From: Streptomyces colonosanans | Lineage (GTDB): Bacteria; Actinomycetota; Actinomycetes; Streptomycetales; Streptomycetaceae | Length of the DNA: 64,000 nucleotides | NCBI RefSeq assembly: GCF_001866645.1 | Contig: NZ_MLYP01000049.1 | Coordinates: 1 to 64,000, forward strand | Direction: 5' to 3' | Part shown: positions 42,673 to 51,291 of the stretch, one piece after another | Layout: every line of letters begins with the position of its first letter | Numbering within the stretch: the stretch's first letter is position 1 | Made by a program: the position numbers and the translations under genes | The notes under the pieces: generated by a model | The model's input: only the letters and a program-made list of their open reading frames with translations | Databases searched by the model: none | Told to the model about the DNA's origin: nothing

Positions 42673-44859
42673 TCAGCGGGCCGTGGAATCCCCGGGGTTC
42701 CACGGCCCGTCGGCGTCTGCGGGTCGTACGGTGGGCGCGGACTTCCGCGTGTTCCCGCCCATGGCCTTGGGAGGTACGGCCGGGGCAAGGGCCTCGGTGA
42801 GGTCGTCCAGGGACCGCAGGATCAGTCCCGCGCCCCGGTGGACGAGCGCGTCGCAGGCATCCTCACCCCCTGCGCCCTTCTCCGCGTCCCACGCCCGAAG
42901 CACCTCCCGCACGGCGTCCCACGACGGCGGGCGGCCCTCCCGTACGGCCTTGGCGCCCTGTTCCGTCGCTGAGCACAGGGCGTCCGCGAAGCGGGCGGCG
43001 GCCGGGACAGAGGCCGCGCCGCGCTCCGGGAGGTGGGCCTCCAGCAGCATGGCGACGCGGCCCGTCTCGGCGAGTGCGTCCTCGGCCTTGTCGGCAGCGG
43101 TCCGGGACAGGCCCCGGTGGCGCACCGGCTCTCCGCGGGCCCGGTCCACGGCCGTGTGCCAGGCGGCGCGGGCGGTGCGCGAGCCGAGGAGAGCCTCGCG
43201 GACGTCGGGGGCGCTCTTGCCGACGGGTTCGGCGTAGTGGCGGATAACGGCGGCGGCGTACCGGCCCTGTGCGGTCAGCCAGTCGGCCAGGCGGCCCGGG
43301 AGCCGCGGGGTTTCCCAGGCCGGGTAGACCGCGTACGCCAGCATGGCGAGCAGGCCGCCGACCAGGGTGAGCAGGACGCGTTCGTGCACGGTCTGGGCCA
43401 CCTGCTCGCCGGCCATGCCGAGCAGGAAGACGACGTACGCGGCGATACAGGCCTGGGTCGCGATCTGCCCGGTGAGCCGGACCAGGTACATCAGCGCGGC
43501 AGCGAGCACGGCGAGGGCACCCATGTGGACTGGCTCCGCGGGCCCAAGCCGGACGACGACGGTGGCGAGGACCACGCCGACGAGAGTGCCGCAGAACCGG
43601 CCCACGGCGCGGCTGTAGGTCTGGGAGAAGTCGGGGCGCATCACCATGACGGCGGTCAGCGGTGCCCAGTAGCCATGGCCGAGGGGCAGCAGGTCGCCGA
43701 GGACGTACCCCGCGGCGGCGACCGTCGAGACGCGGGCCGCGTGGCGGGCGATCGGGGAGCCTGGGTGCAGTTCCCCGCGCAGGGTGCGCAGGATGGCGGG
43801 GACCATGCGGAGGGGACCGGGGCGCACGCGGTATGGGGGCGGGGCGCCCCCGCCGACGGCCATCTCGTCCTGCCGGGTGCCCCCGGCCTGCTCCAGCACG
43901 TCCTGGAGCAGGGTCCGCAGCCGCTCCGCCGCCCGGTACACCGGACCCGTGAGGATCGCTTCCGTGTCCGGGGTCCTGAGGGCGGCCACCGCGTGCGGCG
44001 GCAGTTCGAGCGGCGTGCCGTGGCGGATGGCGTGCGCCCCGGCGTCGAGGATATCGGCGGCGGCGCCGAGCAGTTCGCGCACGCGCTCCCGCGCACGGCC
44101 CTCGTGCGGGGCGCCGACGGCCGGGTCGGCGAGCGAGGCGAGGACCGGGCGGACGCGCTCCGCGAAACCACGGGCGCCATGGAGCTGCGCGGGGCGGCGG
44201 CGGGCCTGGCGCGGGGTGACGGCGGCCGCGTCACGGGCCTCCATCAGCGGCAGCGGGTCGAAGAGCGCGACCGGGTCCTGGCGCAGCCTGCGCGCGTAGT
44301 CGGCCTCGGCGGCCAGCGCGTCGGCGAGCGCGTCGCGGTGGGCGCCCCAGCGTCGCCCCGGGAACAGCACCACCAGTGCCGCCTGCACCAGGCCGCCGAC
44401 GATCATCGTCCCGGCATGCCCCGCGGCCTGCGCAACGGACGTCGGCAGGGTGACCGTCACCATCATGATCGCGACGTTCGAGGAGGCGATCAGACCTGCC
44501 GTCGGGCCCGCGGCCCAGAACAGCCCGGCCACGAAGGTCCAGACGACGAGCAGCGCCAGGAACAGCGGCAGCCGGGAGACGGTGAGGTAGCCGAGGAAGG
44601 TGGAGACGGCGAGACTCAAGCCGGAGACGAGGGCCAGTTCGGGGCGCGGGCGCCAGCTGCGCTGGAAGGTCGCGATCGCCGCCTGGAACGCGCCGAAAGC
44701 CGAGCTGGCCGCCACCGCGGGCCCGAACAGCCACAGGCTCGCCGCGATCACCAGCGCGAGCCCTGCCGCACCCCGCACCGCGACCAGCGGATCGAGTCGC
44801 TTCCGCTCGATCCTCAGCCCCGAGAGCGCGGCCTCCTTCAGCGCCGGCACCCAGCTCAT
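42673..44859 (-). CDS. FUSC family inner-membrane transporter-like protein
   Basis: 728 residues from ATG 44859 (TTG 44889 is an in-frame alternative). Two sets of TM helices: residues ~25-165 and ~400-540, each followed by a cytoplasmic helical domain; repeated pattern GLALVIAASLWLFGPAVAASS and YVLGDLLPLGHGYWAPLTAVMVMRPDFSQTYSRAVGRFCGTLVG (cut for length). The FUSC fold is shared by the E. coli aromatic-acid exporter AaeB, YccS and plant aluminium-activated channels. The segment 'YWAPLTA(V)MVMRPDF' is the family hallmark. Substrate unknown. Its 3' end encodes a terminator hairpin. Confidence 0.9.
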   Translation of the reverse strand: MSWVPALKEAALSGLRIERKRLDPLVAVRGAAGLALVIAASLWLFGPAVAASSAFGAFQAAIATFQRSWRPRPELALVSGLSLAVSTFLGYLTVSRLPLFLALLVVWTFVAGLFWAAGPTAGLIASSNVAIMMVTVTLPTSVAQAAGHAGTMIVGGLVQAALVVLFPGRRWGAHRDALADALAAEADYARRLRQDPVALFDPLPLMEARDAAAVTPRQARRRPAQLHGARGFAERVRPVLASLADPAVGAPHEGRARERVRELLGAAADILDAGAHAIRHGTPLELPPHAVAALRTPDTEAILTGPVYRAAERLRTLLQDVLEQAGGTRQDEMAVGGGAPPPYRVRPGPLRMVPAILRTLRGELHPGSPIARHAARVSTVAAAGYVLGDLLPLGHGYWAPLTAVMVMRPDFSQTYSRAVGRFCGTLVGVVLATVVVRLGPAEPVHMGALAVLAAALMYLVRLTGQIATQACIAAYVVFLLGMAGEQVAQTVHERVLLTLVGGLLAMLAYAVYPAWETPRLPGRLADWLTAQGRYAAAVIRHYAEPVGKSAPDVREALLGSRTARAAWHTAVDRARGEPVRHRGLSRTAADKAEDALAETGRVAMLLEAHLPERGAASVPAAARFADALCSATEQGAKAVREGRPPSWDAVREVLRAWDAEKGAGGEDACDALVHRGAGLILRSLDDLTEALAPAVPPKAMGGNTRKSAPTVRPADADGPWNPGDSTAR
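42677..42709. terminator. terminator inside the 3' end of the FUSC gene
   Basis: 12-bp stem CGGGCCGTGGAA (42677-42688) / TTCCACGGCCCG (42698-42709) with a 9-base loop. It is coding for the last FUSC residues and also ends the convergent lipoprotein transcript. Confidence 0.7.
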
Positions 44860-44999
44860 TCCGTTAGCGTACGGGGATATACAGGACAAATCTCAACACT
44901 ACTGGCCGACGGCGCACGCGGTACTCAGGGGGCGCGCCATGCATGGCTGTCCGCCTGCGTGATGATCCAGGAAGACAGTCACGACTCCAGAGGACCCTC

Positions 45000-45509
45000 A
45001 TGCGTACGCTCCGTGTCCCCCTTGCCGTCACCGCCCTGGCCGCGGCCCTGACCCTGACCGCCTGCGCCGGCAAGAGCGGCGACGACGCCAAGAAGGACCC
45101 CGAATGCCCGATCGCCGTCGAGGTGGGCCCCGGCAACGCGGCCACCACCGCAGGCGACACGGGCAACATCCCGGTCACCCTCACGAACGACAACACCAAG
45201 GAGTGCACCTTCGAGGGCTTCCCCGGCATCGAGCTGAACGACGGCAAGGCCTCGTGGGCCGTCGCGGACGAGAAGGGCACGACGCCGCAGAAGGTGACGC
45301 TGCAGAAGGGCGAGACGGCGACCTTCACCATCACGTATGTCCGGGGGAAGGCCGGCGGCTCGCTCAGTGCCCCGGTGAAGACCCTGAAGATCACCGTCCC
45401 GGGCGCCGGCGACGCCCGGAGCTACCCCTGGTCGTACGGCGATGTGACGCTCAAGGACACACGCACCCCCGACGCGTCGGTGAGCCCGATCCAGGTCGCC
45501 GGCGACTGA
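45000..45509 (+). CDS. DUF4232-type lipoprotein
   Basis: 169 residues from ATG 45000 with AGAGGA upstream; the frame extends back to 44943. Lipobox LTAC at about residue 22. The rest is a beta-sandwich of DUF4232 type: VEVGPGNAATTAGDTGNIPVTLTN, CTFEGFPGIELNDGKASW, KVTLQKGETATFTITY. It probably sits on the outer face of the membrane; role unknown. Convergent with the DUF2786 gene, with 9 bases between stops. Confidence 0.88.
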   Translation: MRTLRVPLAVTALAAALTLTACAGKSGDDAKKDPECPIAVEVGPGNAATTAGDTGNIPVTLTNDNTKECTFEGFPGIELNDGKASWAVADEKGTTPQKVTLQKGETATFTITYVRGKAGGSLSAPVKTLKITVPGAGDARSYPWSYGDVTLKDTRTPDASVSPIQVAGD

Positions 45510-45518
45510 CCCGCGCGG

Positions 45519-46637
45519 TCAGGGGAGCCGCTGCCGTCCGGCGACCTGGGCCCGGTCGGCGGCCGCGGCCCCCTGCTCCCATCCGGCCGCGTCGCTGACC
45601 CCGCGCAGCCGGGTGGTGACCGTGGCCGGGAACAGCAGCTCCGTCCGCTCCGCGACGGCCACGTCCCGGGCCGCGAGCACCGGCAGCAGTTCCCCCTCGT
45701 TCCCGGCCGTCTGCCCCTCGGCGGCGGCCTGGAGCCGGTCCCCGATGCGATGGGCGTACGCGGCCAGGAACGACTGCCGGAAGGTCTTCGTACGTTTCCG
45801 GCCGCCCTTCCGCTGCGCCGCCTCCGCCGTCGTCATCGCGGCGGTGGCCTGCACGAGCAGCGAGGTGTAGAGCAGTTCGACGGCCTCCAGATCGGGTTCG
45901 AAGCCGACCACCGTGGAGAAGCCGAGCGCCTCGTGCCACACGGCCCGGCAGCGGTTCGCGGCCGCCACCGCGTCCAGGAGTACGGCCTTGACCGTCTCGT
46001 ACGGCGGGTCGACGCCGATACGGCAGGCGCCGGGCGTGTCCTCGGCGTCCGTCCGGGCCGCGAGCAGCGCCTCGTCGATGCTGTGCCGGGCCATCAGTTC
46101 CTGCGCCTTGGCGCTGAGCGCCTCGGCCTCCTCGGGATACCCGGTCGCCTCCGCCTTGGCGAGCAGGGCACGGATGCGGGTGAGCATGCGGGACTGCGGC
46201 TGCCGGGGGGTGGCGGACCGCCCGGGCGCGTCGAGGGGTTCGAGGGCGGGAAGGCGCAGGAGCAGGCGGTACAGCTCCAGGACGGCGGTGGCGTGGGCGA
46301 AGCGGTCGCCGGCGTGCGGGGGTCCGGCGTCGAGGCCCTGGAGCTGGGCGGCCCAGCGCGGACCGGGGGACGGCCGCTGCCCCGTCTCCTGGCGGATCAG
46401 CGCCGACGCGAGGCGGACATGCAGGTCGTCCAGCTCGCGGCGCACGATGCGTACGACGTCGGCGGGCTGCCAGCCGCGCTGCCAGGCCGTGGCGACGAAC
46501 TGCTCGCCACGCCGGCCGAGTTCGGCGTCGGCCGAGGGATCGGCGGCGAGCAGCGATGCGCCGGTGTCGAGGGCCGTGTCCGTGTTGTCGTAGAGGGCGG
46601 CCCGGAAGGCGCGGTCCACCGTGGTCGTCGTACTCAC
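45519..46637 (-). CDS. DUF2786 domain protein
   Basis: 372 residues from GTG 46637. The DUF2786 helical motif is in the centre (MLTRIRALLAKAEATGYPEEAEALSAKAQELMARHSIDEA). The N-terminal third is helical and the C-terminal half resembles the DUF7168/SprT-like partner region with ELLYTSLLVQATAAMTTAE and GGRKRTKTFRQSFLAAYA. No catalytic motif seen. It is divergent from the Clp-N domain gene with 85 bases between the starts, an arrangement conserved in Streptomyces by my recall. Function unknown. Confidence 0.88.
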   Translation of the reverse strand: MSTTTTVDRAFRAALYDNTDTALDTGASLLAADPSADAELGRRGEQFVATAWQRGWQPADVVRIVRRELDDLHVRLASALIRQETGQRPSPGPRWAAQLQGLDAGPPHAGDRFAHATAVLELYRLLLRLPALEPLDAPGRSATPRQPQSRMLTRIRALLAKAEATGYPEEAEALSAKAQELMARHSIDEALLAARTDAEDTPGACRIGVDPPYETVKAVLLDAVAAANRCRAVWHEALGFSTVVGFEPDLEAVELLYTSLLVQATAAMTTAEAAQRKGGRKRTKTFRQSFLAAYAHRIGDRLQAAAEGQTAGNEGELLPVLAARDVAVAERTELLFPATVTTRLRGVSDAAGWEQGAAAADRAQVAGRQRLP

Positions 46638-46687
46638 ACGTCCGATCGTGACACGGGAACACGCATGCCCCGACTGTCAACTTTGGG

Positions 46688-46716
46688 TTGACGATGACGG
46701 GGTGGCAACCTACGGT
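46688..46716 (+). promoter_or_regulatory. promoter for a leaderless Clp-N-domain gene
   Basis: A -35 TTGACG (46688-46693), 17-base spacer, and -10 TACGGT (46711-46716) put the transcript start at about the ATG at 46723, with no ribosome-binding site. An inverted repeat GTCAAC (46676-46681) / GTTGAC (46687-46692) covers the -35, and CAACC (46706-46710) / GGTTG (46714-46718) the -10. Confidence 0.6.
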
Positions 46717-46722
46717 TGACAC

Positions 46723-47457
46723 ATGACGGAGAAGCCGCACACCACAGTGAATCTGCGACTCGACGACCTCATCGAGGCCATCAAGAAGGTGCACACCGAC
46801 GCACTCGACCAGCTCCAGGACGCGGTGCTGGCCGCGGAGCACCTCGGCGACGTGGCCGACCATCTGATCGGACACTTCGTGGACCAGGCCCGGCGCTCGG
46901 GCGCGTCCTGGACCGACATCGGCAAGAGCATGGGGGTGACCCGGCAGGCGGCCCAGAAACGCTTCGTGCCCAAGGAGTCCGCGGACCTCGATCCCAGCCA
47001 GGGGTTCAGCCGCTACACCCCTCGCGCGCGGAACGTGGTCATGGCCGCGCACAACGGCGCGATGGCCGCGGGCAACACCGAGACCCTCCCCGCACACCTC
47101 GTCCTCGGGCTGCTTGCCGAGCCGGAGGGGTTCGCGGCCAAGGCGATCACCGTGCAGGGCGTCTCGCTCGACGCCGTGCTGGAGGCGGCGTCCGCGGCGC
47201 TCCCGCCCCGCAGCGAGGACGTCCCGGAGCTCGTCCCGTACGCCCCCGCCACGAGGAAGGTCCTCGAGCTCACCTTCAGGGAGGCCCTCCGCCTGGGCCA
47301 CAACTACATCGGCACCGAGCACATCCTGCTCGCGCTCCTCGAGCTGGAGAACGGCGAGGGCCTGCTGACTGACCTCGGTATCGCCAAGACGACGACCGAG
47401 GAGTACGTCACGAAGATGCTGGCCCAGTTCCTCGAGGCCCGCGAACAGGAGGGCTGA
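46723..47457 (+). CDS. Clp N-terminal repeat domain protein
   Basis: 244 residues. Residues ~1-75 are a helical segment with a helix-turn-helix-like stretch (SWTDIGKSMGVTRQAAQKRFV). Residues ~85-240 contain two copies of the ClpA/ClpC N-domain repeat (TPRARNVVMAAHNGAMAAGN and LGLLAEPEGFAAKAI; then TFREALRLGHNYIGTEHILLALLEL). There is no AAA+ module. It may act as an adaptor for ClpC or a DNA-binding regulator; the helix-turn-helix-like part supports the second. Start ATG 46723 has no ribosome-binding site, so it is probably leaderless. Confidence 0.9.
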   Translation: MTEKPHTTVNLRLDDLIEAIKKVHTDALDQLQDAVLAAEHLGDVADHLIGHFVDQARRSGASWTDIGKSMGVTRQAAQKRFVPKESADLDPSQGFSRYTPRARNVVMAAHNGAMAAGNTETLPAHLVLGLLAEPEGFAAKAITVQGVSLDAVLEAASAALPPRSEDVPELVPYAPATRKVLELTFREALRLGHNYIGTEHILLALLELENGEGLLTDLGIAKTTTEEYVTKMLAQFLEAREQEG

Positions 47458-47514
47458 GCCGGGTCGGGCAGCACGTCCCGGCCCGTTGTCAGACCCTCCT
47501 GCCACACTCGCGGC

Positions 47515-49212
47515 ATGACCGGACGCTGGGCTCTCGCTCCGGCCGAGGACGGTGGCGCGGAGGTCGCCGCCCTCGGCCCGGACGGGCTGCTCGCGGGGCC
47601 CGTGGTCAGGGAGAGGGATCTCGTCGGGGCGGTGCGGTCACGGCCCGAGGTCGCCCGGTGGGTGTGGCGGTCCACCGCCGATGTCCACCACCGTCTGCTC
47701 GCCGCGGGGGTGCGCGTCGACCGGTGCTACGACGTCGAGGCCGCCGAGACCCTCCTCCTCGGCCACGAGGGACGCCTCGGTGAGCCCCGGTCGGCCGCCG
47801 CCGCGCTGGCCCGGCTCCGCGGCGGCCCCGTTCCACCGGATCCCCCGACGCGCTCCGCCGAACCCGGCGCGCAGTCCTCCCTCTTCGAGCCCTCCCCCGT
47901 CCACGTACCCCTCGAGGACCTCGTCGCGGTGTACGCGGATCAGCAGCGCCGGCATGACACCACTGCGCAGCCGGGCCATATGCGGCTGCTCACAGCCGCC
48001 GAGTCGGCCGGCATGCTCGTGGCCTCGGAGATGAACCGGTCCGGGCTGCCGTGGAGCGCGGACGTCCACCGCGAGGTGCTGCACGACCTGCTCGGCGAGC
48101 GGTACGCGGGCGGGGGTGAGCCCCGGCACCTGGCCGAGCTGGCCGACGAGGTGTCGGCCGCCTTCGGCCGCCGCGTCCGCCCCGACCTGCCCGCCGACGT
48201 CGTCAAGGCGTTCGCGCAGGCCGGGATCCGGGTGCGCTCCACCCGCCGCTGGGAGATCGAGTCCATCGACCACCCCGCCGTGAAGCCCCTGCTGGAGTAC
48301 AAGAAGCTGTATCGCATCTGGGTCGCCCACGGCTGGTCCTGGCTTCAGGACTGGGTGCGCGACGGCCGCTTCCGCCCCGAGTACCTGCCGGGCGGTACGG
48401 TCACCGGCCGCTGGGTCACCAACGGCGGCGGCGCCCTGCAGATCCCCAAGGTCATCCGGCGGGCCGTGGTCGCCACCCCCGGCTGGCGGCTGGTCGTGGC
48501 CGACGCGGCCCAGATGGAACCGCGTGTCCTCGCCGCGATCTCGCGCGACCCGGCGTTCATGGATGTCGCGGGCCGTACGGCCGACCTCTACCAGTCGGTG
48601 TCGGACCGCGCGTTCTCCGGCGACCGCGCCCAGGCCAAGCTCGCCGTGCTCGGCGCGATCTACGGTCAGACCTCCGGCGACGGCCTGAAGAACCTCGCCG
48701 CGTTGCGCCGCCGCTTTCCCAGGGCGATCGCGTACGTCGACGAGGCGGCCCGCGCGGGCGAGGAGGGCCGACTCGTACGGACCTGGCTCGGGCGTACGTC
48801 CCCGCCGGCGGCCGGGGCGTCCGAGGACGCGGCGGAGGAGGCGGGCATCCCGCAGGAGGAGAGCCCGCCGGAGTCGTCCGGGGAACCACAGCAGTGGATA
48901 CCGGGGTACGCCTCCACCAACTCCCGCGCCCGCGGCCGCTTCACGCGCAACTTCGTCGTGCAGGGAAGCGCCGCCGACTGGGCCCTGCTGCTGCTTGCCG
49001 CCCTCCGCCGGGCCTGCGCGGGCCTCGCCGCCGAGCTGGTCTTCTTCCAGCACGACGAGGTGATCGTGCACTGCCCGGCCGAGGAGGCGGACACGGTGGT
49101 CACGGCGATCCAGGAGGCCTCGGACCTGGCGATGCGGCTGACGTTCGGTGAGACACCGGTGCGGATTCCGTTCACGACGGCAGTGGTGGAGTGTTACGCG
49201 GACGCGAAGTGA
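47515..49212 (+). CDS. DNA polymerase I-like protein (bifunctional 3'-5' exonuclease/polymerase)
   Basis: 565 residues. The N-terminal ~185 is a degenerate 3'-5' exonuclease-like region with few acidic catalytic residues visible. The polymerase palm/fingers show motif A as VVADAAQMEPRVLAAIS (the DYSQIELR position, with Asp kept), the fingers as RAQAKLAVLGAIYGQTSGDG, and motif C as FFQHDEVIVH. No 5'-nuclease domain. It is shorter than PolA (~900 residues). A second polymerase of this kind is common in Streptomyces beside polA; a repair or end-processing role is likely, but it is not proven here. Confidence 0.85.
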   Translation: MTGRWALAPAEDGGAEVAALGPDGLLAGPVVRERDLVGAVRSRPEVARWVWRSTADVHHRLLAAGVRVDRCYDVEAAETLLLGHEGRLGEPRSAAAALARLRGGPVPPDPPTRSAEPGAQSSLFEPSPVHVPLEDLVAVYADQQRRHDTTAQPGHMRLLTAAESAGMLVASEMNRSGLPWSADVHREVLHDLLGERYAGGGEPRHLAELADEVSAAFGRRVRPDLPADVVKAFAQAGIRVRSTRRWEIESIDHPAVKPLLEYKKLYRIWVAHGWSWLQDWVRDGRFRPEYLPGGTVTGRWVTNGGGALQIPKVIRRAVVATPGWRLVVADAAQMEPRVLAAISRDPAFMDVAGRTADLYQSVSDRAFSGDRAQAKLAVLGAIYGQTSGDGLKNLAALRRRFPRAIAYVDEAARAGEEGRLVRTWLGRTSPPAAGASEDAAEEAGIPQEESPPESSGEPQQWIPGYASTNSRARGRFTRNFVVQGSAADWALLLLAALRRACAGLAAELVFFQHDEVIVHCPAEEADTVVTAIQEASDLAMRLTFGETPVRIPFTTAVVECYADAK

Positions 49213-49391
49213 GGGCGGGTACGGGACGGTCTGTTCCCTCGGCCGGCAGTCCGGTGGCGGGGAAGGGGCCGGAAACTGCCGACGGGAGAGCTCAAGCCCG
49301 GCAGCGGTACGCTGGCCACGACCGCGCGCAGTGCACAAGAGAAAGGGGACGGAGGATCGGAGCCCGAAAGGCACCGTGATTCCCATCGCCG

Positions 49392-50228
49392 ATGCCCTCC
49401 ATCCCGCCGGCTGGTTCACACAGGGAAATCTCCAGCCCGAGCAACCCCCATGTGAAGGAACTCGCCGCCCTCCGCCGTCGACGGCACAGGCAGAATTCCG
49501 GAGTGACACTCGTGGAGGGGTACGAGGAACTGGACCTCGCCCTGCGGGCCGGCGTTCGTCCCCGCGAGTTGTATTTCTGCCCCGCGCTGACCGGCGGGTC
49601 GGACCCGAGGAACGTCCTGGCCCGTGCCGCCGAACAGGGAGCCGCCCTCTACAGCCTCAGCCGGCAGGCCTTCGACAAGGCCGCCTACCGCGAGGGCCCG
49701 GACGGCTGGCTCGCCGTGGTACCGGACATCGAGACCGACCTCTCCCGTCTCAAGGTCGACGACCGGGCCCTCTTCCTCGTCTGCGAGAGCGTGGAGAAGC
49801 CCGGCAACCTGGGCTCGATGCTCCGCACCGCGGACGCGGCCGGCGTGACCGCCGTCATCTCGGCCAATCCCGTGACCGACTGGGGAAACCCCAACGTGAT
49901 CCGGGCCAGCAAGGGCACGGTGTTCGCCGTCCCGATCGCCTCGGCCGGCTCCGAAGAGGTCATGAACTGGCTGGCCGAACACTCGGTCAACGTCGTGGCC
50001 ACCACCCCGGACACGGACGTCCTGATGGCGGACCTCGACATGACCGGGCCCACGGCCATCCTCGTCGGCAGCGAGAAGTACGGGCTGTCGGACCGGTGGC
50101 TCGAGGGCAGCCACACCAAGGCGAAGATCCCGATGTTCGGCCAGGTGGACTCACTGAACGTCGCGGTCTCGGCCGCCCTCTTCACCTACGAGGCCGTGCG
50201 GCAGCGCATGGCGTCGCAACAGCGCTGA
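49392..50228 (+). CDS. TrmH/SpoU family RNA 2'-O-methyltransferase
   Basis: 278 residues from ATG 49392; a stop in frame 15 bases before excludes longer starts, and no AGGAG is near. An N-terminal RNA-binding domain (SPSNPHVKELAALRRRRHR; EGYEELDLALRAG) precedes the knotted SAM domain with NLGSMLRTADAAG (motif 1), LVGSEKYGLSDRW (motif 2) and IPMFGQVDSLNVAVS (motif 3). It methylates rRNA or tRNA ribose. The thiostrepton-resistance enzyme Tsr is in this superfamily, but this sequence lacks clear identity to it, so a housekeeping 23S rRNA enzyme is more likely. It is the last gene before the island. Confidence 0.93.
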   Translation: MPSIPPAGSHREISSPSNPHVKELAALRRRRHRQNSGVTLVEGYEELDLALRAGVRPRELYFCPALTGGSDPRNVLARAAEQGAALYSLSRQAFDKAAYREGPDGWLAVVPDIETDLSRLKVDDRALFLVCESVEKPGNLGSMLRTADAAGVTAVISANPVTDWGNPNVIRASKGTVFAVPIASAGSEEVMNWLAEHSVNVVATTPDTDVLMADLDMTGPTAILVGSEKYGLSDRWLEGSHTKAKIPMFGQVDSLNVAVSAALFTYEAVRQRMASQQR

Positions 50229-50299
50229 CGAACCGCACACCGACGCCGGGGCGCAACCCGCTCCCAGCACTCGCCGCACCCTCACTGCTCAACAGAAAG

Positions 50300-50331
50300 C
50301 CCCACGTCAGGACCATCTGACGTGGGGTTTT
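50300..50331. terminator. strong terminator after the TrmH gene
   Basis: An 11-bp stem CCCCACGTCAG (50300-50310) / CTGACGTGGGG (50317-50327) with a 6-base loop, followed by TTTT. It lies 72 bases past the TrmH stop and directly before the tRNA-like remnant, so it may once have ended the tRNA transcript on the minus strand too. Confidence 0.9.
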
Positions 50332-50334
50332 CAG

Positions 50335-50382
50335 TGGAGCCACCTTGGGGATTCGAACCCGAGGCCTACGCATCACGCGCGC
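50335..50382 (-). other. 3' half of a tRNA-Thr-like gene: integration scar (att site)
   Basis: Minus strand reads T-loop TTCGAAT flanked by TCGGG and CCCCA (one mismatch in the 5-bp stem), then AGGTGGC, discriminator T and CCA, all at the standard tRNA spacing. Upstream, GATGCGTAGGCC resembles the anticodon stem of Streptomyces tRNA-Thr (CGU). No 5' half (GCCACCT...) is present in the following ~150 bases on that strand. This is what an integrase leaves on one side when inserting into a tRNA 3' end. Confidence 0.7.
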
Positions 50383-50493
50383 CTGAAAGATCGTGCCAGG
50401 CGATGTTTTGCGATCACGTTCGATCCGGTCATGCCTGGTCAGGGACCTGTCGGCCCTCAGCGGCATGACACCCGATCCATCGAGTGCTGTGCC

Positions 50494-50519
50494 GTCCGCT
50501 CACGCATCGCTCACGCAAC
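50494..50519 (+). repeat. imperfect direct repeat, copy 1
   Basis: Contains GTCCGCTCACGCA, two variable bases and GCTCACGCAAC; 24 of 26 bases match 52868-52893. Each copy is itself a double CTCACGCA motif. Confidence 0.7.
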
Positions 50520-50691
50520 CAGAATCGGCCCAGCCTCGAAGGCGATATCGGACGACGCGGCCGACGGGATCCGCGTCGGCACGTAGGGCAAGGCCTCCGC
50601 CGTCTGCGTGGACGGACCAGCTCGCTGACGATGGTGACCCAGCCATATCACCGGGAGCCGCGCACTTGCGCGGTTCGAAGGCGCGTGGGGA

Positions 50692-51159
50692 ATGACCGAT
50701 GAAGCCCAACACCTCGATCTCCAGGCCCAACTGCTCGACGCGGCGGACCACGAGCTGCCGAGCCTCTCACGGGACGCCCATCGCCGGCTCGGCTATCGGC
50801 ACGAGGTTCTCCTGGAGTCGTACGTCGAACTCGGACGCAAGGAGGGGGACGCGGGTCGTCGCGGGCGGCGAGCGGCCGTCCGTGTCCCCTTCGACGACGG
50901 GGAGGAGGGCATCGCCCTCGCCAACGACAGCGACGGCCTCATCGACTACGCCTGGTCGGTCGACGTCGTCCGCGCCTTCCGCGTCGCCCGGTGGCTGCGG
51001 GCCGGCGGCGGTCGTCTGGTTGGGGTGACGGGCGTCGGGGGCGGTGTGACGACGGCGGCGCGACGAAGGCGGTGTACATCACACGGAATTTTCAAGATCA
51101 GGACAAAACGGGCGGCGCTGCGGTTCCCGCATACCAGACAACCCCTGAAAGTTCTTTAG
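50692..51159 (+). CDS. hypothetical protein, possibly with a frameshifted C-terminus
   Basis: 155 codons from ATG 50692 (GGGGA just upstream). The first ~105 residues look coding: LQAQLLDAADHELPSLSRDA, HEVLLESYVELGRKEGDAG and DGLIDYAWSVDVVRAFRVAR are well patterned and GC3-biased. After GGGRLVG the composition changes to Gly/Val/Arg repeats and then poorly biased codons; a +1 shift near 51000 would stop at 51026-51028. I therefore suspect a shorter native protein ending in ...AGGGRLVG. No family recognised. Confidence 0.55.
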   Translation: MTDEAQHLDLQAQLLDAADHELPSLSRDAHRRLGYRHEVLLESYVELGRKEGDAGRRGRRAAVRVPFDDGEEGIALANDSDGLIDYAWSVDVVRAFRVARWLRAGGGRLVGVTGVGGGVTTAARRRRCTSHGIFKIRTKRAALRFPHTRQPLKVL

Positions 51160-51291
51160 ATGTATGCTCGCGGTCGCGGAATATCAACGGAATCCCTGGC
51201 AAAACCCAGGTGTCATCCATGAATTGGAAGGTCTGGGTAAGCGCAGGAAATTCCTCCATATGTGGAAATCGCAGCATTTAGCCTCTTGCGC

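Noticed and set aside
36084..50228. tipA plus TrmH enzyme as a thiopeptide biosynthetic/resistance locus
   Set aside because: 13 kb apart, no precursor peptide, cyclodehydratase or dehydratase genes; both are part of the core order.
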